Shown here: piece by piece, positions 33,863 through 42,092 of the stretch
How the letters are laid out: the number at the start of each line of letters is the position of its first letter
Numbering within the stretch: the stretch's first letter is position 1
Assembly: GCF_004124315.2 (NCBI RefSeq)
Contig: NZ_CP096889.1
Coordinates: 1,099,001 to 1,163,000, forward strand
DNA length: 64,000 nucleotides
Source: Bacillus cabrialesii
GTDB lineage: Bacteria > Bacillota > Bacilli > Bacillales > Bacillaceae
Reading direction: 5' to 3'
The notes under the pieces: model-generated
The model's database searches: none
Seen by the model: only the letters and a program-made list of their open reading frames with translations
What the model was told of the DNA's origin: nothing
Position numbers and translations under genes: made by a program

Positions 33863-35008
33863 TTATTGTGCAGCTGCTTGTACATTGATTAACCCTTTTC
33901 CATAGTAGAAAGAGCTTCCAAGGTTTGTCGCAGTGCTTTCTAAACGATCGCGGACTTGCGCGTTTGTCCAAGTCGGGTGCTTAGAAAGAATTAACGCTGC
34001 TGCTCCGGCAACGTGAGGAGTCGCCATTGACGTTCCGTTGTAAGCACCGTAAGTGCCTCCAGGAAGTGTGCTTTGGATAGATACGCCAGGAGCCATCACA
34101 TCAAGCTCAGAACCTGCGCTTGAGAATGAAGCTCTTTGGTTGCTGCTGTTTACCGCACCTACCGCGATGGTAGAAGGATATTTTGCAGGATAGCCGACTG
34201 TGCTTGTGCTGCCCGATGAACCTTCGTTTCCGGCAGCGGCAGCAACTACGATGCCGCTGGAAACGGCTTTATCAACCACTGTTTTCAGCGCTGTTGAACC
34301 AGAAGGCCCGCCAAGGCTCATGTTGATAACATCCATATTGTTGGAAATGGCCCACTCAATGCCGTTAATAATCCAGCTGTATTGGCCGCTTCCTGTTGAG
34401 TCAAGAACTTTTACCGCATATAACGATGCGTTTGGCGCTACGCCCAGAACACCGATTGTGTTATTAAGAGCGGCAATCGTACCGGCTACATGTGTGCCGT
34501 GAGAACTGCCGTCCTGATATGGGTTTGTTTCAGAAGGTACGAAGCTTGCTCCGCCTTTGACGTTTAAGTCAGGATGAGAAGAGTCAATTCCGCTGTCGAT
34601 AACAGCTACTTTTACATTAGAGCCTGTGTAGCCTTGAGAGTGAAGAGCCGGCGCTTTAATTTGAGAGATGCCGTAAGGAACAGATTGCGCATATTCATGT
34701 GCAATATGATCTTCTTCCACATATGCAACACTCGGATCTTGTTTTAATTCTTTTACCGCTTTTTCATCCAATGTTGCTGTGGCTGCGTTAACATACTTAA
34801 ACTGCTTTTGAACTTTTCCGCCTTTCTCAGAAATAACATCCTTTTTCTTAGCGGAGCTCATGGCACTCATTGTCTGTTTAAATCCAACAATGTACTTCTT
34901 TTCTGTACTGCTTTTTCCGGCAGCCTGCGCAGACATGTTGCTGAACGCCATCGTAAAGATTAACGTTAACGCAAACAACAAGCTGATCCACAATTTTTTG
35001 CTTCTCAC
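33863..35008 (-). CDS. aprE: Subtilisin (alkaline serine protease AprE)
   Basis: The main secreted alkaline protease, 381 residues. A 29-residue signal peptide ends ...SAQA and a 77-residue inhibitory propeptide ends HEY. The mature 275-residue enzyme starts AQSVPYG. The catalytic triad is in VAVIDSGID (Asp32), GSSHGTHVAG (His64) and GTSMATPHVAG (Ser221). The start is GTG behind AAAGGAGAGGG. Several positions differ from subtilisin E as I remember it (for example Lys in NVKGGAS and GVAPNAS), typical of another subtilis-group lineage. It is controlled by DegU, AbrB, SinR and ScoC in the group. Confidence 0.97.
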   Translation of the reverse strand: MRSKKLWISLLFALTLIFTMAFSNMSAQAAGKSSTEKKYIVGFKQTMSAMSSAKKKDVISEKGGKVQKQFKYVNAATATLDEKAVKELKQDPSVAYVEEDHIAHEYAQSVPYGISQIKAPALHSQGYTGSNVKVAVIDSGIDSSHPDLNVKGGASFVPSETNPYQDGSSHGTHVAGTIAALNNTIGVLGVAPNASLYAVKVLDSTGSGQYSWIINGIEWAISNNMDVINMSLGGPSGSTALKTVVDKAVSSGIVVAAAAGNEGSSGSTSTVGYPAKYPSTIAVGAVNSSNQRASFSSAGSELDVMAPGVSIQSTLPGGTYGAYNGTSMATPHVAGAAALILSKHPTWTNAQVRDRLESTATNLGSSFYYGKGLINVQAAAQ

Positions 35009-35071
35009 TCTTTACCCTCTCCTTTTAAAATATTCAGATTAGCCTTACTTAAGGGACTATTCTGTAAATTT

Positions 35072-35100
35072 ATTGTAATAGATGGAATAATATTTTAGTA
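35072..35100 (-). promoter_or_regulatory. aprE sigma-A promoter with a ScoC-type site
   Basis: On the minus strand TACTAA (35100-35095), a 17-base spacer and TACAAT (35077-35072) reproduce the known aprE promoter. Between them AATATTATT (35094-35086) matches the ScoC consensus RATANTATY. Confidence 0.88.
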
Positions 35101-35449
35101 GACCCATTTTTTCGCGATGATTTTATCTCTATTTAGGTATATCATCTCTCGTTATTTCTGTAGAGACTCGAAATAACTAAATTGATACAGAAAAGAACGA
35201 AAATAGACATGAGTAAATGTTCATTATGCTGAAATGTTATGCTTTTTCAGGTTAAATGCTCCTGAGTCCCGGGAAATTCCTGTCGAAAAAAATACTTCAA
35301 ATGACCTGCATGTGTTTCCGTCGGATGAATGGATATTATCGTGATATTTTTTCTATGCATGCTGATAAAAGTATTCTGAAAAATAAACTTTACAGAAAAT
35401 TCTATTGAATATAAAATGAAACGATTATAAAGAGGGAGGAAGAAATACG
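35101..35449. other. aprE upstream regulatory region
   Basis: About 350 AT-rich bases between the aprE promoter and yhfO, where the DegU, AbrB, SinR and ScoC sites of aprE are expected. Visible here are an 8-bp inverted repeat, GTTATTTC (35151-35158) and GAAATAAC (35170-35177), and a TGTCGAA (35281-35287) resembling a Spo0A box. I see no convincing gene: a frame on the minus strand at 35247-35486 has no ribosome site. Confidence 0.6.
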
Positions 35450-35899
35450 ATGAACATTCGCCAAGCAAACACATCAGATATAGCATCCATCGTACCGCTG
35501 TTTAACCAGTATCGGGAATTTTATAAGCAGGCGTCCGATCCACAAGGGGCGGAGGCTTTTTTGAAAGCGCGCCTGGAACACCACGAATCTATTATTTTGA
35601 TCGCTGAAGAAGATGGAGAATTTATAGGTTTTACCCAGCTCTATCCAACGTTTTCTTCTGTGTCCATGCAAAGAATCTACATATTAAATGACTTATTCGT
35701 CGCTCCTCATGCGCGAACAAAGGGAGCCGGCGGGCAGCTGCTGTCTGCCGCAAAGGATTTTGCTGTGGAAAACGGGGCAAGTCGTTTATCGCTTCAGACT
35801 GAACATCATAACCTGGCGGCAAGAAGCTTATATGAGCAAAACGGCTATGAAGAGGATACTGCATTTGTCCATTATCGTCTCAATGTGCCGGCCAAGTGA
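35450..35899 (+). CDS. yhfO: GNAT-family N-acetyltransferase YhfO
   Basis: A 149-residue acetyltransferase. Motif A is recognisable as LNDLFVAPHARTKGAGGQLLSAA (about residues 80-102; acetyl-CoA pyrophosphate loop). The C-terminal LYEQNGYEEDTAFVHYRL is typical of motif B. AGAGGGAGG precedes the ATG. Substrate unknown. It starts 441 bases from aprE on the other strand. Confidence 0.9.
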   Translation: MNIRQANTSDIASIVPLFNQYREFYKQASDPQGAEAFLKARLEHHESIILIAEEDGEFIGFTQLYPTFSSVSMQRIYILNDLFVAPHARTKGAGGQLLSAAKDFAVENGASRLSLQTEHHNLAARSLYEQNGYEEDTAFVHYRLNVPAK

Positions 35900-35970
35900 A
35901 AATGGAAGCTTGATGATTTGGTTTTTAGGACGTTCTTCGGTTACGATATAAACGAAAAGGAGTGTGCCGA

Positions 35971-36963
35971 ATGTCAACGTTATTTCAAGCATTGCTGGCA
36001 GAGAAAAATGCCGATGATGTTTCAGTCCATATGAAAACCATGTCAACAGAGGATTTGCCGAAAGATGGTGTCCTGATTAAAATTGCTTATTCCGGCATCA
36101 ATTATAAAGATGGTCTGGCTGGAAAAGCAGGCGGCAATATCGTCAGAGAGTATCCGCTTATTTTGGGCATTGATGCTGCGGGTACGGTCGTGTCTTCAAA
36201 TGATCCACGCTTTGCCGAGGGGGATAAGGTGATTGCGACAAGTTATGAGCTCGGTGTCTCCCGCGATGGCGGATTAAGTGAATATGCTTCAGTGCCTGGT
36301 GACTGGCTGGTGCCTTTGCCGCAGAATCTTTCGTTAAAAGAAGCGATGGTGTACGGAACGGCGGGATTTACAGCGGCGTTATCGGTGCATCGGCTTGAAC
36401 AGAACGGCCTGTCTCCTGAAAAAGGGAGCGTGCTTGTTACTGGAGCAACCGGCGGTGTCGGCGGTATTGCCGTATCGATGCTGAACAAGCGGGGCTATGA
36501 TGTGGCGGCAAGCACCGGAAATCCGGAGGCGGCTGATTATTTGATGCAGCTCGGGGCAAGCGAAGTGATCAGCAGGGAAGATGTTTATGACGGAACACTT
36601 AAGGCGCTGTCCAAGCAGCAATGGCAGGGAGCGGTTGATCCTGTCGGCGGGAAACAGCTTGCGTCGCTTTTGAGCAAAATCCAATATGGCGGAGCTGTCG
36701 CGGTCAGCGGCTTAACGGGCGGGGGAGAAGTTCCTGCAACGGTATACCCATTTATTCTTCGCGGGGTCAGCCTGCTCGGAATCGATTCAGTGTACTGCCC
36801 GATGGATGTCAGGGCAGCCGTTTGGGAGCGCATGTCTTCCGATCTCAAGCCCGATCAGCTGCAGACCATCGTGGACAGGGAAGTATCGTTGGAAGAAGCG
36901 CCGGCTGCGTTAAACGATATTTTGCAAAATCGCATTCAAGGAAGAGTCATTGTGAAGCTTTAA
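35971..36963 (+). CDS. yhfP: Zinc-free quinone oxidoreductase YhfP (AcuI type)
   Basis: A 330-residue medium-chain reductase of the YhdH/AcuI branch, which reduces acryloyl-CoA-like or quinone substrates with NADPH. The N-terminal GINYKDGLA and GIDAAGTVVSS are typical. The nucleotide loop is VTGATGGVGGIAVSML (about residue 155), and zinc ligands are absent, as in the family. AAAAGGAG precedes the ATG at 35971. Terminated by a hairpin at 36971-37010. Confidence 0.9.
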   Translation: MSTLFQALLAEKNADDVSVHMKTMSTEDLPKDGVLIKIAYSGINYKDGLAGKAGGNIVREYPLILGIDAAGTVVSSNDPRFAEGDKVIATSYELGVSRDGGLSEYASVPGDWLVPLPQNLSLKEAMVYGTAGFTAALSVHRLEQNGLSPEKGSVLVTGATGGVGGIAVSMLNKRGYDVAASTGNPEAADYLMQLGASEVISREDVYDGTLKALSKQQWQGAVDPVGGKQLASLLSKIQYGGAVAVSGLTGGGEVPATVYPFILRGVSLLGIDSVYCPMDVRAAVWERMSSDLKPDQLQTIVDREVSLEEAPAALNDILQNRIQGRVIVKL

Positions 36964-36970
36964 CAGGTTC

Positions 36971-37010
36971 AGCTTGCAGAGAAAGAAAGGTTTTTCTGCA
37001 AGCTTTTTTA
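36971..37010 (+). terminator. Terminator after yhfP
   Basis: AGCTTGCAGA pairs with TCTGCAAGCT over a 15-base loop and is followed by TTTTTTA. Confidence 0.8.
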
Positions 37011-37121
37011 TGTACATGATGTTACGTTGTTCATTTGATTTTAATCCATCCACTTCATTACAGTGAGAAACAAGTTTTTCCTGTAAGCTGAACGTTCTCT
37101 GCTCACATTAAAAATAGTTAG

Positions 37122-37136
37122 TGATAATGATTATCA
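37122..37136 (+). promoter_or_regulatory. Fur box of yhfQ
   Basis: TGATAATGATTATCA is a perfect 7-1-7 Fur palindrome, 66 bases before the yhfQ start. Confidence 0.92.
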
Positions 37137-37202
37137 TTCCGTGTTATACTATTTCTTGGACATCTTAACCGTAGAAACTGTACACAGGAGAGACTGGAAC
37201 GC

Positions 37203-38174
37203 ATGAAAAAAACACTGATTATTCTTATAGTTTTACTTCTTTCTGTCTTAACGGCTGCCTGCTCGTCTTCAAGCGGCAATCAAAACAGTAAAGAAAATAA
37301 AGTTGCAATCACACATGATTTAGGGAAGACAAATGTGCCCGAGAATCCGAAGCGGGTGGTTGTTCTTGAGCTTGGCTTTATCGACACGCTGCTTGATCTT
37401 GGCATTACACCTGTCGGGGTTGCCGATGACAATAAAGCGAAGCAGCTGATTAACAAGGATGTGCTGAAGAAAATTGACGGCTACACATCTGTCGGCACTC
37501 GCTCACAGCCAAGCATGGAAAAAATCGCTTCATTAAAACCCGATTTAATTATTGCTGATACGACCCGGCATAAGAAGGTGTACGATCAGTTGAAAAAAAT
37601 CGCGCCGACGATCGCGCTCGATAATTTAAATGCTGATTATCAGGATACAATTGATGCTTCACTTACGATTGCAAAAGCAGTCGGCAAGGAGAAAGAAATG
37701 GAGAAAAAGCTGACAGCGCATGAAGAAAAACTGAGCGAGACAAAGCAGAAAATCAGTGCTAACAGCCAATCCGTGCTTTTGATCGGAAATACAAATGACA
37801 CCATTATGGCCAGAGATGAAAACTTCTTCACATCAAGACTTTTAACACAGGTCGGCTATCGATATGCAATTAGCACGTCAAGTAACAGCGAATCAAGCAA
37901 AGGCGGCGACTCCGTGAACATGAAAATGACACTGGAGCAGCTGCTGAAAACAGATCCGGATGTGATCATCTTGATGACAGGAAAAACAGATGACATCGAT
38001 GCGGACGGCAAACGCCCGATCGAAAAGAATGTGCTTTGGAAGAAGCTGAAGGCAGTGAAAAACGGGCATGTATATCACGTGGACCGCGCGGTATGGTCCC
38101 TTCGCCGCAGTGTGGACGGGGCGGATGCCATTTTGGATGAGCTTCAGAAAGAGATGCCGGCTGATAAGAAATAA
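37203..38174 (+). CDS. yhfQ: Iron(III)-complex-binding lipoprotein YhfQ
   Basis: A 323-residue substrate-binding protein for siderophore or citrate-bound iron. The signal peptide ends in the lipobox LTAACSS (Cys about residue 20). The two-lobed FepB/FecB-type fold follows, with VVVLELGFIDTLLDLGI and DLIIADTTRHKKVY. The permease and ATPase partners are not encoded nearby, so it must use subunits from another locus. The Fur box upstream predicts induction in iron limitation. Confidence 0.92.
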   Translation: MKKTLIILIVLLLSVLTAACSSSSGNQNSKENKVAITHDLGKTNVPENPKRVVVLELGFIDTLLDLGITPVGVADDNKAKQLINKDVLKKIDGYTSVGTRSQPSMEKIASLKPDLIIADTTRHKKVYDQLKKIAPTIALDNLNADYQDTIDASLTIAKAVGKEKEMEKKLTAHEEKLSETKQKISANSQSVLLIGNTNDTIMARDENFFTSRLLTQVGYRYAISTSSNSESSKGGDSVNMKMTLEQLLKTDPDVIILMTGKTDDIDADGKRPIEKNVLWKKLKAVKNGHVYHVDRAVWSLRRSVDGADAILDELQKEMPADKK

Positions 38175-38208
38175 AAGAAAAGACAGGCGAATGCCTGTCT
38201 TTTTCTTA
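38174..38208. terminator. Shared terminator of yhfQ and phoE
   Basis: AAGACAGGC pairs with GCCTGTCTT around GAAT, A-rich left and T-rich right. It overlaps the phoE stop codon. Confidence 0.88.
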
Positions 38209-38787
38209 TTTGATAAAGCCGGATAAGTGGCTGTTGATATTATAGTCTTTAATCCGCCATTTCTCTTCTGCAAATTCAATGTTGCTGAGGCAGGCGTTGA
38301 CAAGGCGTGTGCTTTGAAGCTCTGGGTCGCCTCCGGAAATTTCCGTCAGCAGTGCGTGAATCGCTGCACCGTGCGCCACAATCAGCACTTTCTTGTTTGG
38401 GTACCTTTGATTCACTTTTACCAAGCCGCCCATCAGCCTGTCAGTGAGACCTTCCAGCGTTTCCATATTCGGATAGATTTTATCCGGATAGCGCTTGGTC
38501 CGTTCTTCCAGCAGCATGCCCTCCGCATCGCCGTAATCGCGTTCCTTAAAATCATCCATTTCGACAATCGGAAGATGCAGAAATTCATTAATGATCTCCG
38601 CGGTTCTTTTCGCTCTTTTGAGCGGGCTCGTCACAATGACATCCCAAGAGAAATCCTTCACATATTCTCCGGTTTCTCTTGCCTGGCGTTCACCTGTCGC
38701 GTTTAGCGGGATATCGGTTTTGCCTTGGCATTTTTGCTGCAGATTCCAATCGGTTTCTCCGTGTCTTACTAAGCAAACGGCTGTCAT
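38206..38787 (-). CDS. phoE: Histidine-phosphatase-family protein PhoE (YhfR)
   Basis: A 193-residue phosphoglycerate-mutase-like phosphatase. The phosphorylated histidine is in CLVRHGETDWN (His about residue 9). The partner arginine is in SPLKRAKRTAE, a Glu in FKERDYGDAEG, and the second His in VAHGAAIHALL. Relatives are broad-specificity phosphatases. Symbol follows the usual name for this position; the natural substrate is not established. Confidence 0.88.
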   Translation of the reverse strand: MTAVCLVRHGETDWNLQQKCQGKTDIPLNATGERQARETGEYVKDFSWDVIVTSPLKRAKRTAEIINEFLHLPIVEMDDFKERDYGDAEGMLLEERTKRYPDKIYPNMETLEGLTDRLMGGLVKVNQRYPNKKVLIVAHGAAIHALLTEISGGDPELQSTRLVNACLSNIEFAEEKWRIKDYNINSHLSGFIK

Positions 38788-38857
38788 AAAATCCCCTTCC
38801 TGACTTTGGTCATACCGCTATTATACTAAATCAAAGCAACGCATCATATGAAAAAGC

Positions 38858-39952
38858 CTAGGGCAGAATTTCAAATAACAAAGCAAGTCCGATTCCGCCG
38901 CCGCTTCCGATGGCTGCAACGGCATATTGACAGTCTGTCCGTCTTTTCGCTTCATAAAACAATCTGGTTACCAGAGCTGCACCCGATGCGCCGTACGGAT
39001 GGCCGAGAGCTAACGCGCCGCCGCGCACATTGATTTTTGAAAAGGGGATGCCGAGTTCTTGCGAGCAGACACAAATTTTGACGGCAAAGGCTTCATTGAT
39101 TTCATATAAATCGATATCCTCAGGCGTTACATCGTATGTGGTGAAGAGCTTCCGGATCGCATCAACCGGTGCCGCTGGCGGATAGTGTGGATGAATCCCG
39201 CTGGCGGCGCTACCGATAAACCGGAGCACAGGCTTAAGCCCTAGCGCCGACGCTTTTTCTTCTTCCATTACAAGGAGAGCGGCCGCTCCGTCTGATATGC
39301 CGCTGCTGTTGGCTGCTGTAACCGTTCCGGAGCTGGTGTCGAAAACCGGTTTCGCACGGGAAATAATTGCTTCTATCGGCCGCTTTTTCAGAAATGCTTC
39401 ATCCGTCTCCAGTTCTCCGAGAGGAACAATTTCTTCACGGTAAAATCCTTCATCATGCGCACTTCTGCTGCGTTGATGGCTGAGAAGCGCATAATCATCC
39501 TGCATGCTTCTGCTGATGGAATAGCGTGCAGCCGTATATTCTGCTGCGATGCCCATGTCGGGATCGCCAATTGAATCTGGAGAAAAGCGGGCCCGCTCTG
39601 AAAAAGGTGATCGGCTGCTGCTTTCTGAGCCGCCCGCGATATACATTGTGCCGGCTCCCGCTTGAATGAGCGTGCAGGCATAGCGCACAGCTTCAAGGCT
39701 GGAGCCGCACTGTCTGTCTATCGTCATCCCGGGAACCGAAAAAGGCAGTCCAGCTTGCAGAGCTGACAGCCTGGCAAGGTTGCTGCCTCTGCCGGTCGCG
39801 TTCCCGAGAATGACCTCATCAATTTGATCCTCCAGCTTTCGGCTGAGACAGCTGATGATGGGAGCTGCCAAATCCTCTGGAAGAAATGGCTTCAGCAGCC
39901 CGTTTTGTTTTCCGAAGATCGTTCGTTTGGCATCAACAATAACCGCATTCAA
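38858..39952 (-). CDS. yhfS: Thiolase-family acetyl-CoA acetyltransferase YhfS
   Basis: A 364-residue thiolase. The nucleophilic cysteine is in TIDRQCGSSLEA (about residue 80), the histidine and second cysteine regions in LYEINEAFAVK and GHPYGASGAALV, with the GGIGLALLFE end. It is somewhat shorter than the usual 390 residues. The TTG start at 39952 directly follows the yhfT stop, with GAGGGTG as ribosome site, so translation is coupled. Last gene of the BirA-controlled bioYB-yhfT-yhfS operon. Confidence 0.9.
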   Translation of the reverse strand: MNAVIVDAKRTIFGKQNGLLKPFLPEDLAAPIISCLSRKLEDQIDEVILGNATGRGSNLARLSALQAGLPFSVPGMTIDRQCGSSLEAVRYACTLIQAGAGTMYIAGGSESSSRSPFSERARFSPDSIGDPDMGIAAEYTAARYSISRSMQDDYALLSHQRSRSAHDEGFYREEIVPLGELETDEAFLKKRPIEAIISRAKPVFDTSSGTVTAANSSGISDGAAALLVMEEEKASALGLKPVLRFIGSAASGIHPHYPPAAPVDAIRKLFTTYDVTPEDIDLYEINEAFAVKICVCSQELGIPFSKINVRGGALALGHPYGASGAALVTRLFYEAKRRTDCQYAVAAIGSGGGIGLALLFEILP

Positions 39953-41392
39953 TTACACTGCACCCTCTTCTAGCCATTTCTTCACTCTGGAACGGGCAAT
40001 TTTTCCGCTGCTCGTTTCCGGCAAGCTCTCTGCAAACACCCATTTTTTCGGAATTTTATAGGAAGCTAATGTCTGTTTACACCAGGCTTTCAGCTTTCTG
40101 GCATTCGTGTTTCCCTGAATGACGGCCACGGCGATTTCTCCCCAATACTCGTCCGGGATACCTACGACAGCCGCATTTTTAACCTCTGGACAGGAGAGAA
40201 GCACACGTTCCACTTCTTCCGGGAAAATATTTAATCCTCCATACACGATCATCCCGTTTTCTCTACCTGATATGTATAGAAAGCCCTCATCATCGACACA
40301 GCCCATATCATCCACTGTCATCCAGCCGGATTCGTCCGGTGCGCTGCCGTTGACATAGCCGGAAAACCGCATCGGGCTTTTGACAAATATTTTTCCGGTT
40401 TCCCCGGGCTGACAGCGTTCCCCAGCGGCGCTGCGGATTTCTATTTGGACGTTGTGGAACGGGCGTCCGGCTGAATGTGGCTTCCGTTTGCTGTCCTCAG
40501 GCGAGGAATATGTCACAAAGCTAAGCTCTGATGTACCGTAAAAATCGTATAGCTTGAGATGAGGCCGTGCATCGGCCAGCTTCTTCTTAGATTCTGCCGG
40601 CCAGTCTGCACCCGATGAAATGATTTTGACGGGACAGTCTGGAAAGGCCTCGATCCGGGTAAGGGCGTCTGTCATCGTCGGTACGGTATAGAGAACACTG
40701 ACTGATTCACGGCTCAGCCATTCCTTCGTTTGAACAGGGGAGAATTTTTTCAGCAAACAAACGGTTCCTCCGAGAAACAAGGTGCTGACAGCCCCATATA
40801 GGAAGTGAGAGGACATTAACGTACCGGGAATCAGAACCTTATCATCCGCTGTAATCGAAAAATCTGTTTCCGTACAGGCAAAGCTCTCTATCCATGAGCG
40901 GTGAGACCGCGTGAAGGCCTTTGGTTTTCCTGTCGAGCCTGACGTAAATCCCATATAAAAGGGATGCTCCGGGTTAATGGTAAGCGGAGAAAGAGCGGCT
41001 GCCTCAGAAATAGCTGCCATACAGTGATCGAGCAAAACAACAGGCGTTTTGCTATCTATCAGTTTGTTTTTGTAAAAGGCTGAAGTAACCACTAGATCCG
41101 CATCGCTTAGGGACAGACGCTCCTTACATTCTGCCGCGTTCCAGCGTATGTCGATGGGAACAGCCGTGCATCCTGCCGCTGCGGCTCCGGCAAACAGCTG
41201 CAAAAACGCCAGACTGTTTGGGAGCAGGATCGCCACACGGTTTGGCATGTTCGGCAGCGATCGCAGCCAATTGGCGGTTTGAGAGACAAGACGAGCCCAA
41301 TCCCGGTACGTGATTTGCTCCGATTCAGTATGTATTGCCACACGGCCGGGCGATGTTTCGGCAATAGCTGAATAGGTATGAGTAATTGTCAT
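39953..41392 (-). CDS. yhfT: Acyl-CoA ligase-like protein YhfT
   Basis: A 479-residue adenylate-forming ligase. Motifs: GFTSGSTGKPKAFTRSH (about residue 150), YDFYGTSELSFVT, YISGRENGMIVYGG in place of the usual TGD-K motif, and the catalytic lysine in PETSSGKIARSR at the end. The likely reaction is carboxylate to acyl-CoA; the substrate is unproven. Its place behind bioYB and a BirA site suggests a pimelate-like or related precursor (inference). Confidence 0.9.
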   Translation of the reverse strand: MTITHTYSAIAETSPGRVAIHTESEQITYRDWARLVSQTANWLRSLPNMPNRVAILLPNSLAFLQLFAGAAAAGCTAVPIDIRWNAAECKERLSLSDADLVVTSAFYKNKLIDSKTPVVLLDHCMAAISEAAALSPLTINPEHPFYMGFTSGSTGKPKAFTRSHRSWIESFACTETDFSITADDKVLIPGTLMSSHFLYGAVSTLFLGGTVCLLKKFSPVQTKEWLSRESVSVLYTVPTMTDALTRIEAFPDCPVKIISSGADWPAESKKKLADARPHLKLYDFYGTSELSFVTYSSPEDSKRKPHSAGRPFHNVQIEIRSAAGERCQPGETGKIFVKSPMRFSGYVNGSAPDESGWMTVDDMGCVDDEGFLYISGRENGMIVYGGLNIFPEEVERVLLSCPEVKNAAVVGIPDEYWGEIAVAVIQGNTNARKLKAWCKQTLASYKIPKKWVFAESLPETSSGKIARSRVKKWLEEGAV

Positions 41393-41398
41393 GAAATG

Positions 41399-41959
41399 TC
41401 AGCCTCCTTTCGTAAACATCGTATCAGAAAGAGACAAGGCTTGGGTGATTTTAATTGCGAGAAACGCAGACACAGCCGCTTTTATCAAATCACCAGGCAC
41501 ATACGCAAGGCTCATGAAGGCGGCCTGTGAAAAATCAATATGCATCATAAAAGCTTGTACAGGTATACCGAGCAGATAAATAAAGATGATCCCGAATACG
41601 ATATGAGTGAAAAAGAGCCGCAATACGGTCACCTTTCGCAGTCTGGAAGCGGCTAAACTGATTAGCCACGAAGCGAAAGGATAAGCGATCAAAAAGCCCG
41701 CGCTCGGTCCGAAAAAAACGCCAAACCCGCCTCGTCCTCCGGGCAAAAGCGGCGCTCCGAAGGCGACAAGCAGCAAAAAGACAAGCTGGCTTAAGAAAGC
41801 AGGCTTAGGCTTGAGGATGCTGCCAGCCAGCATGACACCAAGCGTTTGTAATGTAATTGGAACGGGTGTAAAAGATAAGAAGAGAGGGGGCATAAAACCC
41901 AACACGGCCATCAGCGCGGTAAAAATGGCAATATGCATCATATCTATTAATCTCAGCAT
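41399..41959 (-). CDS. bioYB: Biotin transporter S-component BioYB
   Basis: A 186-residue BioY-family membrane protein with six helices, the substrate-binding component of an ECF biotin transporter. Typical are FTPVPITLQTLGVMLAG (about residue 30) and GGRGGFGVFFGPSAGFLIAYP. GGAGGATTTCAC precedes the ATG at 41959. The energising EcfAAT module is not here. A BirA operator and a TTGACA promoter lie upstream. yhfT starts 6 bases downstream. Confidence 0.92.
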   Translation of the reverse strand: MLRLIDMMHIAIFTALMAVLGFMPPLFLSFTPVPITLQTLGVMLAGSILKPKPAFLSQLVFLLLVAFGAPLLPGGRGGFGVFFGPSAGFLIAYPFASWLISLAASRLRKVTVLRLFFTHIVFGIIFIYLLGIPVQAFMMHIDFSQAAFMSLAYVPGDLIKAAVSAFLAIKITQALSLSDTMFTKGG

Positions 41960-42016
41960 GTGAAATCCTCCAAACCGTAATAAATTATGGTTATACAATA
42001 ATGGCAGGCATTCTTT

Positions 42017-42047
42017 ATGTCAACTTGTTTTTGATTTTAGTTAACAT
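42017..42047 (-). promoter_or_regulatory. BirA operator overlapping the bioYB promoter
   Basis: ATGTCAAC (42017-42024) and GTTAACAT (42040-42047) form a near-perfect inverted repeat with 15 bases between, the BirA pattern. On the minus strand the left half contains the -35 TTGACA; TATTGT follows after 17 bases. Confidence 0.85.
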
Positions 42048-42056
42048 TATAACCGT

Positions 42057-42088
42057 GAAAAAACCGGCTGCATGGCAGACCGGTTTTT
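42057..42088 (-). terminator. Terminator of hemAT
   Basis: AACCGG pairs with CCGGTT, extended by CTGC/GCAG, around CAT; a T-run follows on the minus strand. Confidence 0.8.
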
Positions 42089-42092
42089 GATA

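Noticed and set aside
35247..35486. A 79-codon minus-strand frame upstream of aprE
   Set aside because: No ribosome site; it lies in the aprE control region and overlaps yhfO.
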